Below, piece by piece: positions 34,171 to 45,764 of a DNA stretch of 64,000 nucleotides (positions are counted from its first letter, which is position 1; each line of letters starts with the position of its first letter). The notes under the pieces were generated by a model that was not told the DNA's origin, searched no databases, and saw nothing but the letters and a program-made list of their open reading frames with translations. The stretch is from Papio anubis (taxonomy: Eukaryota > Chordata > Mammalia > Primates > Cercopithecidae), in NCBI RefSeq assembly GCF_008728515.1, contig NC_044981.1:133115937-133179936 (forward strand), given 5' to 3'. The position numbers and the translations under genes are program-made.

Positions 34171-35128
34171 GCAACTGGGCAGCATAAATAATAAAATTTT
34201 AATTAACATTTACGTTTCAAATGCATGAGAGTTCTCTTTTTCTGGCAGATTTTAGGCTTTTAAATTCTTATTAGGAATTGAGATGTGTTGGAATTAAGAG
34301 GTGGCAGGCTCAAACCATACTGTTCCTCACTTACACATTCAGTTTAGCCTAATGTGCCTCTCTGTATTCTAGCAGGACCAATTGATTAAGGCATAGAGAG
34401 CAGTGAATCTTGTATCAGATAGTGCGAGCTGTCGGTACCCTGATTTTAACCAAACAGCTGACTTTGCCTATGGCTACAAGGTCGTGCTTGTGAATCCTTG
34501 CACAGTGAAACAGAAAGAAGGCTTCACATGGGCATTCAGTATCACTCGAAGGAGGCCATCTGACTACAAGTTTGCTGTAGAGGGAAGCATGTATTACAGG
34601 AGAAGAACCCCTTTAGTAGCTTTCATGGGCTAATGTGAAGGACTTCTGCACTAGAAGAACAAAAACACCTCTCCAGATCCATATTGGAGCATAATTTAAG
34701 GCAAGAGGATGACAATAGACAAATCGCACCCACTTCAAAAGGAGAGAGTGCGTTTACACTGAGTATTTGTTCCAAGGAGCTGAGAAGCAGGCATCATGCC
34801 CTGATGGGCCCTTCACACTGGGTTGCTGTCGCTGCTGAAAGAGCAGCCTGTCCTTGTCTGCTGTACTTTCATCTTCTGCCATATTTGTATTCATGTGCAC
34901 TATCCTCCCACATAAAAGAGCACAGCTTGCTATTCCTGCCTTTGCTTCTGTGACCTGCAGTAAAACCATTAAAAATATATTTTAAGGCTTTTTACATGGA
35001 ATGGTAATTATACACAATGGTTTTTAATCATCTGGCATCTAGCATGGAGCCTTCAGAGAGTATTATGCCTCAGAGAGCTGCAGCTTGCATGGATCTTGGG
35101 AGGGGCCCTTGGTTTCAGGGGCTCTGTG
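34171..35128. other. Unique sequence with an unexplained open frame
   Basis: A plus-strand frame at 34403-34633 (76 codons, opening with GTG, not ATG) has unusually protein-like composition, including FAYGYKVVLVNPCTVKQ and RRRPSDYKFAVEGSMYYRRR. I recognise no family, upstream in-frame TAG is close, and no splice or promoter context supports it. The remainder shows no repeat. Confidence 0.35.

Positions 35129-35167
<39 letters not shown>
35129..35167. repeat. (GT)n microsatellite
   Basis: About 18 GT units, nearly pure. Confidence 0.95.
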
Positions 35168-35171
<4 letters not shown>

Positions 35172-35439
35172 GCAACACCAGGTAGTGACAACAGTGTCAC
35201 CTGGGAAATAGAGGACACAGATGACTGCTTGGTGGACTTGAAACCAGCTCTAAACAGCTGTTGGGTTCTGAACAAAACTCCAGGAAAATTGTTCGCTGGG
35301 TGAGCTGGTGGGATGCAGAGACTGGGATGGGCTGAGGGTGGAGGGCTGAACGGATACCCTGCACATTATTTGTGTTGTTGTCAAGGGAGAGTTTAGAGGC
35401 AACACATGAATCTCACCTTGCTGCCAATTTGGATCCTAG

Positions 35440-35600
35440 ACAGTCACAGCTGGAAATCATCTTAGAAGAGAACATCTTGTTCTCAAGCCCCTCAGTATAC
35501 AGCCGTGGAGACCGTGGCATACAGAGGTGAAATGACTTGCCTAAAGTCAGTTTGCTGCTTGGCAAAACTAGCCAAGAATCCAGGCCTTTTGATTCCCCCC
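35440..35600 (-). repeat. MIR-like fragment
   Basis: 'ACAGAGGTGAAATGACTTGC', 'CTAAAGTCAG' and 'GAATCCAGGCCTTTTGATTC' fit reversed MIR. Confidence 0.65.
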
Positions 35601-35826
35601 ATCCCAGCAAACAGTGTCTTTTTTTTTTTGTTCATTTAAAGAAAAAAGGAGTGGATATTTATTAAATAGGGGGAAAGGAACAGTAAAGTAGAATGAACAA
35701 AGTAATCTATAATCCTACTATCAAGACAAACCACTGTTAATATTTTTATATTCATCATCCCATATATTAACTTTTTAAAAAGTCTTTTACAAATTATTAA
35801 ACAAATTATCCATATTTTGTATCCCA

Positions 35827-35957
35827 CTTTTTTTTCTTTTTTCTTTTGGAGATGAGGTCTTACTTTCTTGCCCAGACTGGACTTGAACTCCTGGGCTCAT
35901 GCAATCTTCCTGCCTCAGCCTCCCCAGTAGCTAGGACTACAGGTGTGTGCCACCACA
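35827..35957 (-). mobile_element. Alu monomer (FLAM-like)
   Basis: A T-rich head is followed by a single reversed Alu arm ending 'CCACCACACCTGACTG'. TCCCACTT repeats at both flanks, so the monomer looks like a complete insertion and not a broken dimer. Confidence 0.75.
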
Positions 35958-36118
35958 CCTGACTGCTCCCACTTCTTTTTTAAAGTTTCCATTTATTTCT
36001 CCTTCCACTCATATCAAATTTTTGTTGCTCAGCATCCCTGACTATTAAGGAACATTAATATGAGTTTTTCTTAATCATAAAAAGAAGTTCTTTATAGCTT
36101 TAATGTTAATTCACCATT

Positions 36119-36215
36119 GTGATTCTTTTTGTTGTTGTTGTTTTGTTTTTAAAGGTTTTGTTTCCTCTTTTTCTCCTCCTCCTCTTCCTTTTCTTCTTGG
36201 TTCAGTTTTTATTTA
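36119..36215. repeat. Pyrimidine/GTT-rich low-complexity tract
   Basis: GTTGTTGTT units followed by a CTCCTCCTCCTCTTCC-type run. Confidence 0.8.
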
Positions 36216-36444
36216 ATGTACTTAACAAGAGAGCCATTGTAGACCTTTATTATGATTCTTTATTTCAATTCCAAACATGCAACCTCCCTCACACCACACA
36301 CAGAGTCTTTCATCCTAAATTTGTTTTTGGTACACTCTTTCACTCCCATCATTTTAACTCTCATGGATATGCTAATTATTCCAAAATTATCCTCCAGCCA
36401 GTAACTCTTTCATGAGCACAACCTAGACTTTCAGATGCCTAGAT

Positions 36445-36605
36445 CAGTTCTTGTCTAATTTGACTGTGCACAGGCGTCACCTTGGGATCTTGTTAAAATG
36501 CAGATTTGAATCCAACAAATCTGGAGTGGAGCCTAAGATTTCTGTCTTTTTGGCAAGCTTGATGCCCGGTGCCGCTGGTCCGTGGAGCACATTTAGGTAG
36601 CAAGG
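36445..36605 (+). mobile_element. MER5A hAT transposon
   Basis: 'GGATCTTGTTAAAATGCAGA', 'AACAAATCTGGAGTGGAGCC' and 'GCCGCTGGTCCGTGGAGC' cover most of a MER5A element. Confidence 0.85.
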
Positions 36606-36639
36606 GTCTCCAACATACCTCAGATTCAACAGGTCCAAA

Positions 36640-37433
36640 CTGAGGGTGTCACATTCTCTGCCAAACTGCTCTTTTTTTTTTTCCTGTCTTCCTTTCTCAA
36701 TTAATGACTTTGCCATCTACCCTCCTGTCCAAGAACAAACTGTGGAATTATCTTTGTTTCTTCTGTTTCCTTTATCTACTCTATCTAATTGGTCACCAAA
36801 GCATTCTCTTTGGGAAAAACTTCTTGCATGTGTCCTTCCACTTTTGTTTCTACCAATGCCCTTTGGATTCAGGACCTTATCATCGCTCAGCAATCTGTTT
36901 ACTCCACAGTATCTTGGCCCCAGGCTGTCTCAGGATGTGCCTTCTCAGAATTATCTTTCTAAAACAGGAATTTGATAGTGACATTTGCTTGTTTAAAAAC
37001 TTTCCATTGTCATACTGCCTGCATTCCAGGGTTCTTAATTTGACAAGCAAGGTCCTGCAGAATTTGGCAGCAGTCTTATTCCCCCACCCCCAACCCCCCA
37101 CCTGGTGCTTTCTCCCTCCCCCAGGGGGTTGTACCTCCCTGAAAACGAATGTAGTCTGTCTACATCACCGCATTCGTGGTTCTCTAAACCCGCTGTCCAT
37201 GCTTGCTTCTCTGTCTTTGCTTGTGTGGTTGCCATGCCTTGAAGGCCTTTCTCATCACGTTCTACCTGGCAGACTCCTTGTACTCAGCCTCCAGCTCATG
37301 TCACTCTTCTGTGGAGTCTTCAATGGATCCCTTCACTAGAGCTTGTGGCTTCCCTCATATGTGCTTCCATAGCACTTACCACTTAGGATATGGAGTTGCA
37401 CATGTCTTTGTTGCCTTCTAAATTCTAGGCCCA
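36640..37433 (+). repeat. L2 LINE 3' region, interrupted by an Alu
   Basis: 'TTTCCATTGTCATACTGCC', 'AAGCAAGGTCCTGCAG', 'CTTGAAGGCCTTTCTC', 'ACCTGGCAGACTCCTTG' and 'CATAGCACTTACCACTTAGG' follow L2 order. It continues after the Alu at 37757-37850 ('TTTGGCATAGTGTGG'). The left part (36640-36960) is less certain. A 211-codon open frame at 36704-37339 lies inside this and is not a gene. Confidence 0.75.
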
Positions 37434-37744
37434 GGCCGGGCATGGTGGCTCACCACCTATAATCCCAGCACTTTGGGAGGCCAAGGTGGATGGATCACTT
37501 GAAGCCAAGAGTTCGAGACCAGCCTGGCCAACATACCGAAACCCCATCTCTACTAAAAATACAAAAAATTTAGCTAGGGTTTGGTGGCAAGTGCCTGTAA
37601 TCCCAGCTACTACGGAGGCTGAGGCAGGAGAATCACTTGAACCCCGGAAGTGGAGGTTGCAGTGAGCCGAGATTGTGTCACTGCACTCCAGCCTGGGCGA
37701 CAGTGAGACTCTGCCTCAAAATAAAAAATAAAAATAAAAATAAA
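37434..37744 (+). mobile_element. Alu, full length (AluS-like)
   Basis: It starts GGCCGGGCATGGTGG, with an (AAAAT)n tail. A perfect 12-bp duplication AAATTCTAGGCC lies at 37420-37431 and 37745-37756, splitting the L2. Confidence 0.96.
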
Positions 37745-37984
37745 AAATTCTAGGCCTATCTTGTGTGAAGTACACCTGTGTTCCTTAGTTTGGCATAGTG
37801 TGGAATAAAGTAGGTTTTCTCTGAATATTGACTGAGTCAATGAGAAAACAAATATTCTGTAGATAAACAGGCATTAACTTGTACATGTTAGCAGTGAGAA
37901 GGAATTACAGCAATTGTATCTGCTGGGCTGTCCAAGGAGAACCGGCCTACTGCCTCATTCATTCTAAAGCTACCCTGTCAAGGC

Positions 37985-38275
37985 AGTAGTCGTCAGCAAC
38001 CTGTGGTCATTGAACACTTGGACTGTCTGCTCCAAATTGAGTTATGATGACAGTGCAAATTACGTGCAGGATTTCAAAGACTTAGAATGGAATAAAAAGG
38101 ATTTCCTTAATAATTCCCATATTTATTACATGTTGCAGTGATAATATTTGCGGTATATTGCGTGGGTTAAAATTAACATTAATTTTATCTGCTTTTCACT
38201 TTTGTAAATGTGGTTACTAAAAAATATTAAATAACTTTTGTACTCACCTTTTATTTCTATTGGCCAGCACTGTTC
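37985..38275. mobile_element. Non-autonomous DNA transposon, family uncertain
   Basis: 'TGGTCATTGAACACTTGG', 'CAGGATTTCAAAGACTTAG', 'ACATGTTGCAGTGATAATAT' and the end 'TTTCTATTGGCCAGCACTG' resemble a common mammalian non-autonomous element with CAGTGCTG-type ends. I cannot name the family with confidence. Confidence 0.55.
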
Positions 38276-40487
38276 TCAAATATCAATTTATTTCTCATAT
38301 TTGAAACACCTCAGGAAGGTTTCCCATTACGCCCCCCTCCCCCGCCAAATTGTGCTTTTGAAGATTCCGTAAAGTGATGTTTAGTTGTTTTCCATTCTTA
38401 TGAGTTACTGACTTTAAATTTGTTTCAGTGAAGAGTCTATCAGTGAACTCAGTTCAAGTTGTATTTTTGAGATGATTTCTTGATTCTTACTGAATCACCA
38501 AACTGAAGAACTTTATCATATGTCAGATGTTACTGTTACCTATAAATAGAAAACTCAAAATGTATTGTTTTTCTTTTTACCATGACCTAGGGAATTAGAA
38601 ATGGAAAGTGGGAAATTTTAGTGTAAGATTCGTCTGCATCCTCAACCCTGCTGTCCACACAGTTTCTCACTACTTTTGGTAATTTAAAATTATATACATT
38701 GCATGCCATCATGCCATCATTGTTACTTCTGGTTAATCAGTTTTTCAGTGTTTAAAGTTTAAGGATTCTATCACTTTTAAGGTTTTTTTTTTTTTTTGAG
38801 GTACCTAAGGCAATTTTATTTTAATTTTTTTGTAATCATAAAATTCTTTTCCAGTGCATCCTTAAACAGATCTCCAAATAACAAAATCAAGATACAGATT
38901 CTGTGGTTGGGGTGTCAGTTGGGACCCAGAGAGGTCCTTGCCTGCCACTTCCAAGGCAAAGTGGCAGGTGAAATTATGGCTTTATAGGTGTGCTATATGA
39001 TTTTTAGAAGGAGAAGAGACAAGATATTGTCATTCCTTTTGTAGGATGTATCAGCCATGCTCACACGGTGAACAGTAGACCTGAAGATATGCCACCTTCT
39101 CTCTTCCAGTAGTATTTCCTTCCCACACTATACAGTGATAATGGTGTAAGAAACACTTTTTCTGGAGGCATTAGTATGGGCTAAAAATGATGACCACACT
39201 TCAAGTGGGAGTAAGAACCTACTGGAGATAAGATGAGTGACCCTATACTATGATTCATGGAGCAATAGCCCAAAGTAAGGATTAGGTGAATGCTTAGCGG
39301 GCAGCTAATAAACGTCGGTCTCTTTTCTGTCATGCACATACTCCATCGCTTATTGCAATTCACTGATGAGGGTTTAAAATGGCATAATGAATTATGCAAA
39401 AACTGTTTCTGCAGGAGGGTCTGTGTTGCAGCCTAATGCAGCACAGATGGAAAGATGCTCTTTTAATCATTGTTCTCACAATACTTGGAAGCTTTTTGAG
39501 GAATAAGCACTCAGAAGTGGAAGTGAATGGCCTTCCACGGTAAATGAATTCCTTCTGCAGAGAGGAACTGAAATGTATTTTGTGATGCAGATGGTTGCTC
39601 TGTGTTTGAATACTCATCCTTGTCATTTGAGATTCATGCTTAGAAGCAAAATGTCTCTGGAAATACTTGAGTTTAGATGATTCCATTGGAGAAATTACTC
39701 CTGTCCAGTCTGGCCCAACATGTATTAAGTTTTTTTTTTTTTTTTTTCAAAAATGATGAAAATGAGTGTGTAAATGCCAGCTCACTTCAATTAAGAAAAC
39801 ATGCAAATTATCTCTCTCTGATCTGTAGTTACTACTGAAGAGACTAAACTAGTTACCATCCCCTTTTATTAGCATAATATTAATGCAAATGATCTGCAAA
39901 GGCTTTCTTAAAAAGAAACTAGAACCATGGAAAGCAATTAATAACTGTGCTAATTTCCCCAGTTAGGAAGCAAAAAACATTTATGATTAGGCTTTTAACT
40001 TTGGTATCTGTGCCAAGGACTTCCCACCTGGGCCTAAATATGTACCTGTTTCTAAAATTAATGTCAACTTGGAGCTTTCACTGGCAGAGTAAGAGCCAAT
40101 CTGAAAAAGGCCCAATGGAAAAATTTCAGAACAAAGATGATATGCTATTATCTGTAGGTACTTCATGATTTAGATGTCAATAAGAATGTGTACTACAGGT
40201 TGTATTTATAAGACATTGCTTTTTAAAATATAGGGGAAAAAAGTAAAGGAGTAATACTCATTGGCCAACTGAAGATATAATAAAGGACTGCCTTGAACTT
40301 CTTCCAGGAGGGGATTAATATAAAGAGGACACTGATTACTTCTTTATTTGCTCACAGGAAATGGGCTTAAGTTAGAGGGAAATAAAGTTGAACTGAACAA
40401 CAGGAAGACACTGTTGGCTCTGGGAGAGCTTTATTCAATGAGAATGAGGTGTAGCAAAAGACTGGAATCTCTCTTCTCACCTCCTCT
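38276..40487. other. Unique intronic sequence, no gene seen
   Basis: T-runs lie at 38782-38797 and 39730-39748. Open frames on both strands (for example 39360-39686 minus, 39947-40168 plus) show no domain. The block is unusually free of clear repeats for this window. Confidence 0.5.
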
Positions 40488-40502
40488 TACTGTGCTATTG
40501 AC

Positions 40503-40814
40503 TTTTTTCTTTTTTTTTTTTTTGAGACGGAATCACTGTATCGCCCAGGTTGGAGTGCAGTGGCGTGATCTGGGCTCACTGCAACCTCCGCCTCCCGGGT
40601 TCTTCAAGCGATTCTTCTGCCTCAGCTTGCCTCAGCTTCCCAAGTAGCTGGGATTATAGGCGCGCGCCACCATGCCCGGCTAATTTTTGTATTTTTAGTA
40701 GAGAGGAGGTTTCACCATATTGGCCTGGCTGGTCTTGAACTCCTGAGCTTGTGATCCCTCCGCCTGGGCCTCCCAAAGTGCTGGGATTACAGGCATGAGC
40801 CACCGCACCCGGCC
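40503..40814 (-). mobile_element. Alu, full length (AluS-like)
   Basis: T-rich head, reversed arms, end 'CCGCACCCGGCC'. A perfect 15-bp duplication TACTGTGCTATTGAC flanks it at 40488-40502 and 40815-40829. Confidence 0.97.
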
Positions 40815-41232
40815 TACTGTGCTATTGACATTTTTAAACACTTTTGGCATCTTGTCGTTGCCTACGTTTAACTGGCAGTGAGCACTGCCACACCTGTTGT
40901 TTGTCCCACTCAACAAGCCAAGGCTGCCCTGTATTACTCTTTCCCTACATATGTTATCACCTCTATCAAAATGTAGATTTAGAAATCAGCAGTAAAGCCC
41001 TGTGCTTCTTTGGACTTCAAACATCAGCGTTTATGGTTGCCTTGCAATTAATAGGGAGTCAGTAGTTGTTGAATGATTATGTGAATCACAACTTTAGTGA
41101 TCTGTTTATCATTAACAAGCAGGAACTCAAGTTCTATAGTATCACTCCACCAAAACACTGAAGCCTTGGCTTCATTTCAGTTTCACTATTTTTTCAATGT
41201 CTCCTGTATTACTTGAAATGGAAAATATATAT

Positions 41233-41659
41233 TGTCATGCGCGTCCATGTGAAGAGACCACCAAACAGGCTTTGTGTGAACAATAAAGCTATTTAATCAC
41301 CTGGGTGCAGGCGGGCTGAGTCCGAAAAGAGACTCCGCAAAGGGAGATAAGGGTGGGGCCGTTTTATAGGATTTGGGTAGGTAAAGGAAAATTACAGTCA
41401 AAGGGGGGTTTTCTCTGGTGGGCAGGAGTGGGGGTCACAAGTTGCTCAGTGGGGGAGCCAGGAAAAGGACTTTCACAAGGTAATGTCATCACTTAAGGCA
41501 AGGACCGGCCATTTTCACTTCTTTTGTGGTGGAATGTCATCAGTTAAGGTGGGGCAGGGCATTTTCACTTGATTCTTCCATTACTTCCGGCCATCTGGGT
41601 GGGCGGACCTGCAAGTCACAGGGGATGCGATGGCTTGGCTTGGGCTCAGAGGCCTGACA
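41233..41659 (-). mobile_element. Solo LTR, LTR7 family (HERV-H)
   Basis: The 427-bp element starts TGTCATGCGCGTCC and ends AGAGGCCTGACA, the two ends of LTR7-type LTRs read in reverse. The target duplication TATAT is perfect at 41228-41232 and 41660-41664. On the minus strand a TATA box (CCTATAAAACGG; + strand 41361-41371) precedes the CTCTTTTCGGACTCAGCC block. The usual AATAAA appears as ATTAAA. No internal viral sequence remains, which fits LTR-LTR recombination. The subfamily (7B/7C/7Y) is unresolved. Confidence 0.88.
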
Positions 41660-41664
41660 TATAT

Positions 41665-42237
41665 TATGTGGATGAAGTTCCTTTTAAAACCATAACCGCA
41701 ATGATTTGTATAATGAAACCTAAGTACATAATTCTGATTAATATCTGTAATGAGAGAAGACCAATGAATAAATATAGGCATTGTTCAGTAAAACTGTATT
41801 CATAAAACTATTGGATTAAGACATTAGCATTGCTGTATTGCATTGGTTGGTGTATGAAAGTATGCTTACAGTCTGACAATATTTGTCTTATGAAAGCTGT
41901 GCATTTACAGAACTGGCTTTTGCAAATAACTGAAGTCATTCATGAGGTAGGAGCCTTTAACAATTGGCCCTCAAACACATGAGTTAAAAAAAAAAAAAAG
42001 AGCAAGAAAAGGTTCTAAGTCTTTGATCTTTACCTTAGAGTATCTGACAACCTTGATCTTTCTGTAGACTTATGCTGGCAAGATGGCAAAGGAAGTTCTA
42101 TTTTTGATGCTATCATCTACACTGGCTTCCATGGCTGTGATACAGCATAAATACTGACTTCTGCCCTGGAGGATATTACATGCTCTTAATCCTTTCATCA
42201 TCTTTTATAACTGTGGTCTCTACGGGCTCTGTTTTCT
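41665..42237. other. AT-rich unique sequence, no gene seen
   Basis: An A-run lies at 41985-41999. No repeat or gene is recognised. Confidence 0.5.
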
Positions 42238-42541
42238 TTTCTTTTCTTTTTTTTTTTTTTGAGACAGAGTTTTGCTCTTGTCACCCAGGATGGAGTGCAA
42301 CTGCACGATCTCAGCTCACCACATCCTCTGTCTCCTGGGTTCAAGCAATTCTCCTGCCTCAGCCTCCCGAGTAGCTGGGATTACAGGCATGCACCACCAG
42401 GCCCAGCTAATTGTGTATTTTAGTAGAGATGGGATTTCTCCATATTGGTCAGGCTGGTCTCGAACTCCCAACCTCAGGTGATCCGCCCGCCTCGGCCTCC
42501 CAAAGTGCTGGGATTACAGGCCTGAGCCACCACACCCAGTC
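42238..42541 (-). mobile_element. Alu, full length (AluS-like)
   Basis: T/C-rich head, reversed arms, end 'CACACCCAGTC'. CTCTGTTTTC repeats at both flanks. Confidence 0.95.
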
Positions 42542-43515
42542 AAGCCTCTGTTTTCCATTCAATAGCTCATTAACTAATCTCTTCTGAAGTGATAGATTTC
42601 TGACACAACAGTTCTTTCTTCCACCTCTCTTTCCTGACAAGCAGGGGCATGGGTAGCTCAGACCTCTGCTGAGGTTTAGTTGAGGTGCTGGAAGCCTTGA
42701 CTAGTGCAGAATTCAGGGCTCAGGAAAGTGATGTAGCAGACAGCATTTTGGGGAGAAGTAGAAATCAGTCAACTTGGATCATTTCTTTATAGGAACTGGG
42801 CAGAGAGGAGGATCCAGGTGTATAGCAATGGCAAAAGCACAGAAGAACCAGAGGGATGGAAATGGAAGACTAGAGGTGGAAGTCCTTGAATGGGACACTG
42901 ATACAGAGTCAGATTTCTATAGAGTGCCAAGACAGCCTTGGCTGTAGGTAGCGGGGCAACTCTTGAGGCCATGAACCACTTATGTTCGTCTTCAGCTGTT
43001 TCAGATCCCCACAGGGAATGACATTTTGGAACCTGATGCCATATTGCTTTTGGTTAAGTGGGAATTTTGCTGCCCCATGTGAAAAACAGGTAAGCAGTAG
43101 GCTAGTGTAAGCCTGGTAATGAGACTGAGACTAAGGGTTGGAAGGGAGAGATGTTTCTTAAGGATCAGGACAGAAATTAAGCTAGGACAGGGTAATAAGC
43201 TTCCAGCTTGTGGGGTTTAATCCGCCTAGAATTTGATGTGTCTGCGGGTGGCATTTGCTGGAGCTCAGTATGCCCATATTGTGCTAGATGATGTGGCATT
43301 GCACAAGAATAGCATTAACTGTGCTTCCTTATTAAAAGTGTTTTTCTCTGTCATCTACCTCTCCTCCCTTCACCTTTCTCAGGTTTCCACAATCCCTTGT
43401 TGTAAAACCTTTGTCCATCCCTCATATTCATGTTAGGCTTCACTGCCCTATGAGCCCTGTTCCTATCCTCTAAGCAAAGCTCAGTGGCTTTTACTGAAAA
43501 TGCTTGTTTTTGTGA
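42542..43515. other. Unique intronic sequence, no gene seen
   Basis: No recognised repeat. Short frames have no domain. Confidence 0.5.
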
Positions 43516-43516
43516 G

Positions 43517-43562
<46 letters not shown>
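43516..43562. repeat. (GT)n microsatellite, long
   Basis: More than 20 pure GT units, abutting the tail end of a reversed AluJ. Confidence 0.95.
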
Positions 43563-43563
<1 letters not shown>

Positions 43564-43769
43564 TCCAGACAGGGTCTCACTCTATCACCCAGGCTGAAGG
43601 GCCGTGATATGATCATAGCTCACTGTAGCCTTGAACTTCTGGGCTCAAGGGATCCTCCCACCTCAGCCTCCTGAGTAGCTGGGACTACAGTCACATGCCA
43701 CTGTGCCTGGCTAATTGTTTTATGTTTTGTAGAGACAGTGTCTCACTATGTTGCCCAGGCTGGTCAGTT
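43563..43769 (-). mobile_element. AluJ-like, 5'-truncated
   Basis: 'GATATGATCATAGCTCACTG', 'GGGCTCAAGGGATCCTCCCA' and 'TGTTGCCCAGGCTGGTCA' are AluJ type. It stops in the left arm at 43769, and a GT repeat stands where the poly-T tail should be. Confidence 0.9.
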
Positions 43770-45451
43770 GGATTTTTTTTTCCTTCAAATGTTGTGGGTT
43801 ACCCACAAGTAGCATTTTGCATATGGAAATTGTCTTTAGTTCTTGTTTTATATTTCATGTATCTTTTAGGCTGCTTGCATTCACATCTGTCTTGGGCTCA
43901 GAGTTTCAAATATGCGAAGAAAAAAGTGGTCTTAGATAATCTCACTTAAAAAGATTGTTTTGTAGTAGTATTCACATATTCTACTTTGTTACTGACTGCT
44001 GAACACATTTAGTAGAAAATACAAATGAATCGTTTCTAAGCTTGGCTAAATTATTTGCTTGGCTGAAAGTTATTTCTCCATCCTCTCTGTCCCCCTAGTA
44101 GAGCTGACTTTTAGCACCTTGCATATAAAAACACTTCCTGGCCTTCCATACTTACCAGTGGAGCATTGTAATGTTTGAAGTTCATTTTGAGCTACCCGTA
44201 AAATTACAGTTATAGCATAAGGGAAGCGGTTTTCTTTTTTCAATCTAGGTATTTACCATAGAAGTGCTGCTGCTTTTAATTGTTCTATTACTATTCACCA
44301 ACATTACTTTATAAATATCCTCTCCATTTATATTTTCTAACATAAACACAAATCTCCTTTCACTTTCAATATTTTCATCCAGTGTTTGTCTATGTTTTTT
44401 CCTTTGCTAGCTGGGGGAAGGTTGGTTTCATACTCTCCTACTCCCACTGAGATATGAGATTTCTCTACCTTATTGCAGTGGATAATCACAAAGAACCAAG
44501 AAGAGTTTAATGATAATGCCCATGTCTCTTTCATAATATGCTGTTATGTAGCTTTTGTTATTATCAAAAAAATTTTTTTTAAATTCACCATTGCCTTGTG
44601 TTGATATTTTTATTAGCATGGAAAGTTATATAAAAGTCCTGCTGGAGGGCAATATATTTGCTATAGGAAATAAGGAAAACCATGATTATATTCAGTACTA
44701 TTCTAACATTAAATTTCAAAACATTGTTTATAATTTTGTATTATGTCAACAAGTATTTTGTTAGTGCTTATATCATGACAGGTATTAAGAATCAATAGAA
44801 ACTTTTTATGAACTGCAGGGATGTCAGAATATTACAATTTATAAATCTGTAGTCAGTCAGCAGCCAGAATGAAATTCCTGGCTGATATTTAAATACTCTT
44901 CTTGGATCCCAGATCTTGAAGCATATTAAGTCTTATATGTGAGGGTGTTTGCATCCTGGCGTAAATTTATCTGTATTATTACATGTTTAAGGTATATTGG
45001 CAAACTGTAGTGATGAGATTCTGAACTAATAGAAATTACGATGGGGGAATTTTGAGTGACCAGTTGAAGAATATGAGGGGAGGTGGAAAAACCTTTAATC
45101 TTCATTAGTGAATCTTTCTTCATTTTATCCATGAAAATGTCTTGGGAACTTGATAGATTTCTCAGAAAGAAAACAGGAGCACAGCTTTGAAACTGAAAAG
45201 GTGAAAAATTTGATTTGCCAAGAGCAATAAAAATGAATGGATAAAGGTTGACAAAAAATTTAGATGCTGATCACTACCTCTAAAGCTATACGGTTGCTGT
45301 GAAACAAGAACTGAGTACTAGACAGTCGTGCGGAGGAAGCTGGGCTCCATCTTGGGAAGGAACAACTTTAATAATGGACAGTGAGGGGGCTTCAGGCAAA
45401 CCCTGGAGAACTTGAGAAACAGACCAGGGGAGGGGCAGGGATGCCAGGAAG
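43770..45451. other. AT-rich unique sequence, no gene seen
   Basis: Several short frames on both strands lack domains. No repeat is recognised. Confidence 0.5.
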
Positions 45452-45764
45452 GGTGTCTCAGTCTGTTTGTGCTGTTGTAACAAAATACCATAAGCTAGGT
45501 GGCCTATGAACAACAGAAATGTATTTCTTGCAGTTTCACAAACTGGAAAGTTCAAGATCAAAGGGCTGGTGGATTAGGTGTCTGGAAGGGCTGGCTTTCT
45601 CACGGATGGCACCTTCTCACCATGTCCTTCACACTGTGGAAGAGGCGAGGCTGCCATCTGGGGCCTCCTTTAAAAGAGCACGAATCCCCTCCCTAAGGGC
45701 TCCATTTTCTAATCGCATCTCCTTGAGAGTTAGGATTTCAACATGCGAAGCTGGCGGGGAATAA
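45452..45764 (-). mobile_element. MaLR (MLT1/MST-like) LTR
   Basis: 'GTAACAAAATACCATAAGC', 'AACAACAGAAATGTATTTCT', 'GATGGCACCTTCTCACC' and 'GTTAGGATTTCAACATGCG' follow a reversed MaLR LTR. No internal sequence. Confidence 0.85.

Noticed and set aside
35129..35167. GT repeats as functional Z-DNA elements
   Set aside because: Such microsatellites are common; nothing else in the sequence supports a specific role.
36704..37339. Longest open frame in the window (211 codons, + strand)
   Set aside because: It lies inside an L2 3' region, its translation is low-complexity and hydrophobic without reverse-transcriptase motifs, and other frames overlap it.
41233..41659. Full-length endogenous retrovirus
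   Set aside because: Only a single LTR with flanking duplications is present, with no internal or second LTR sequence nearby.
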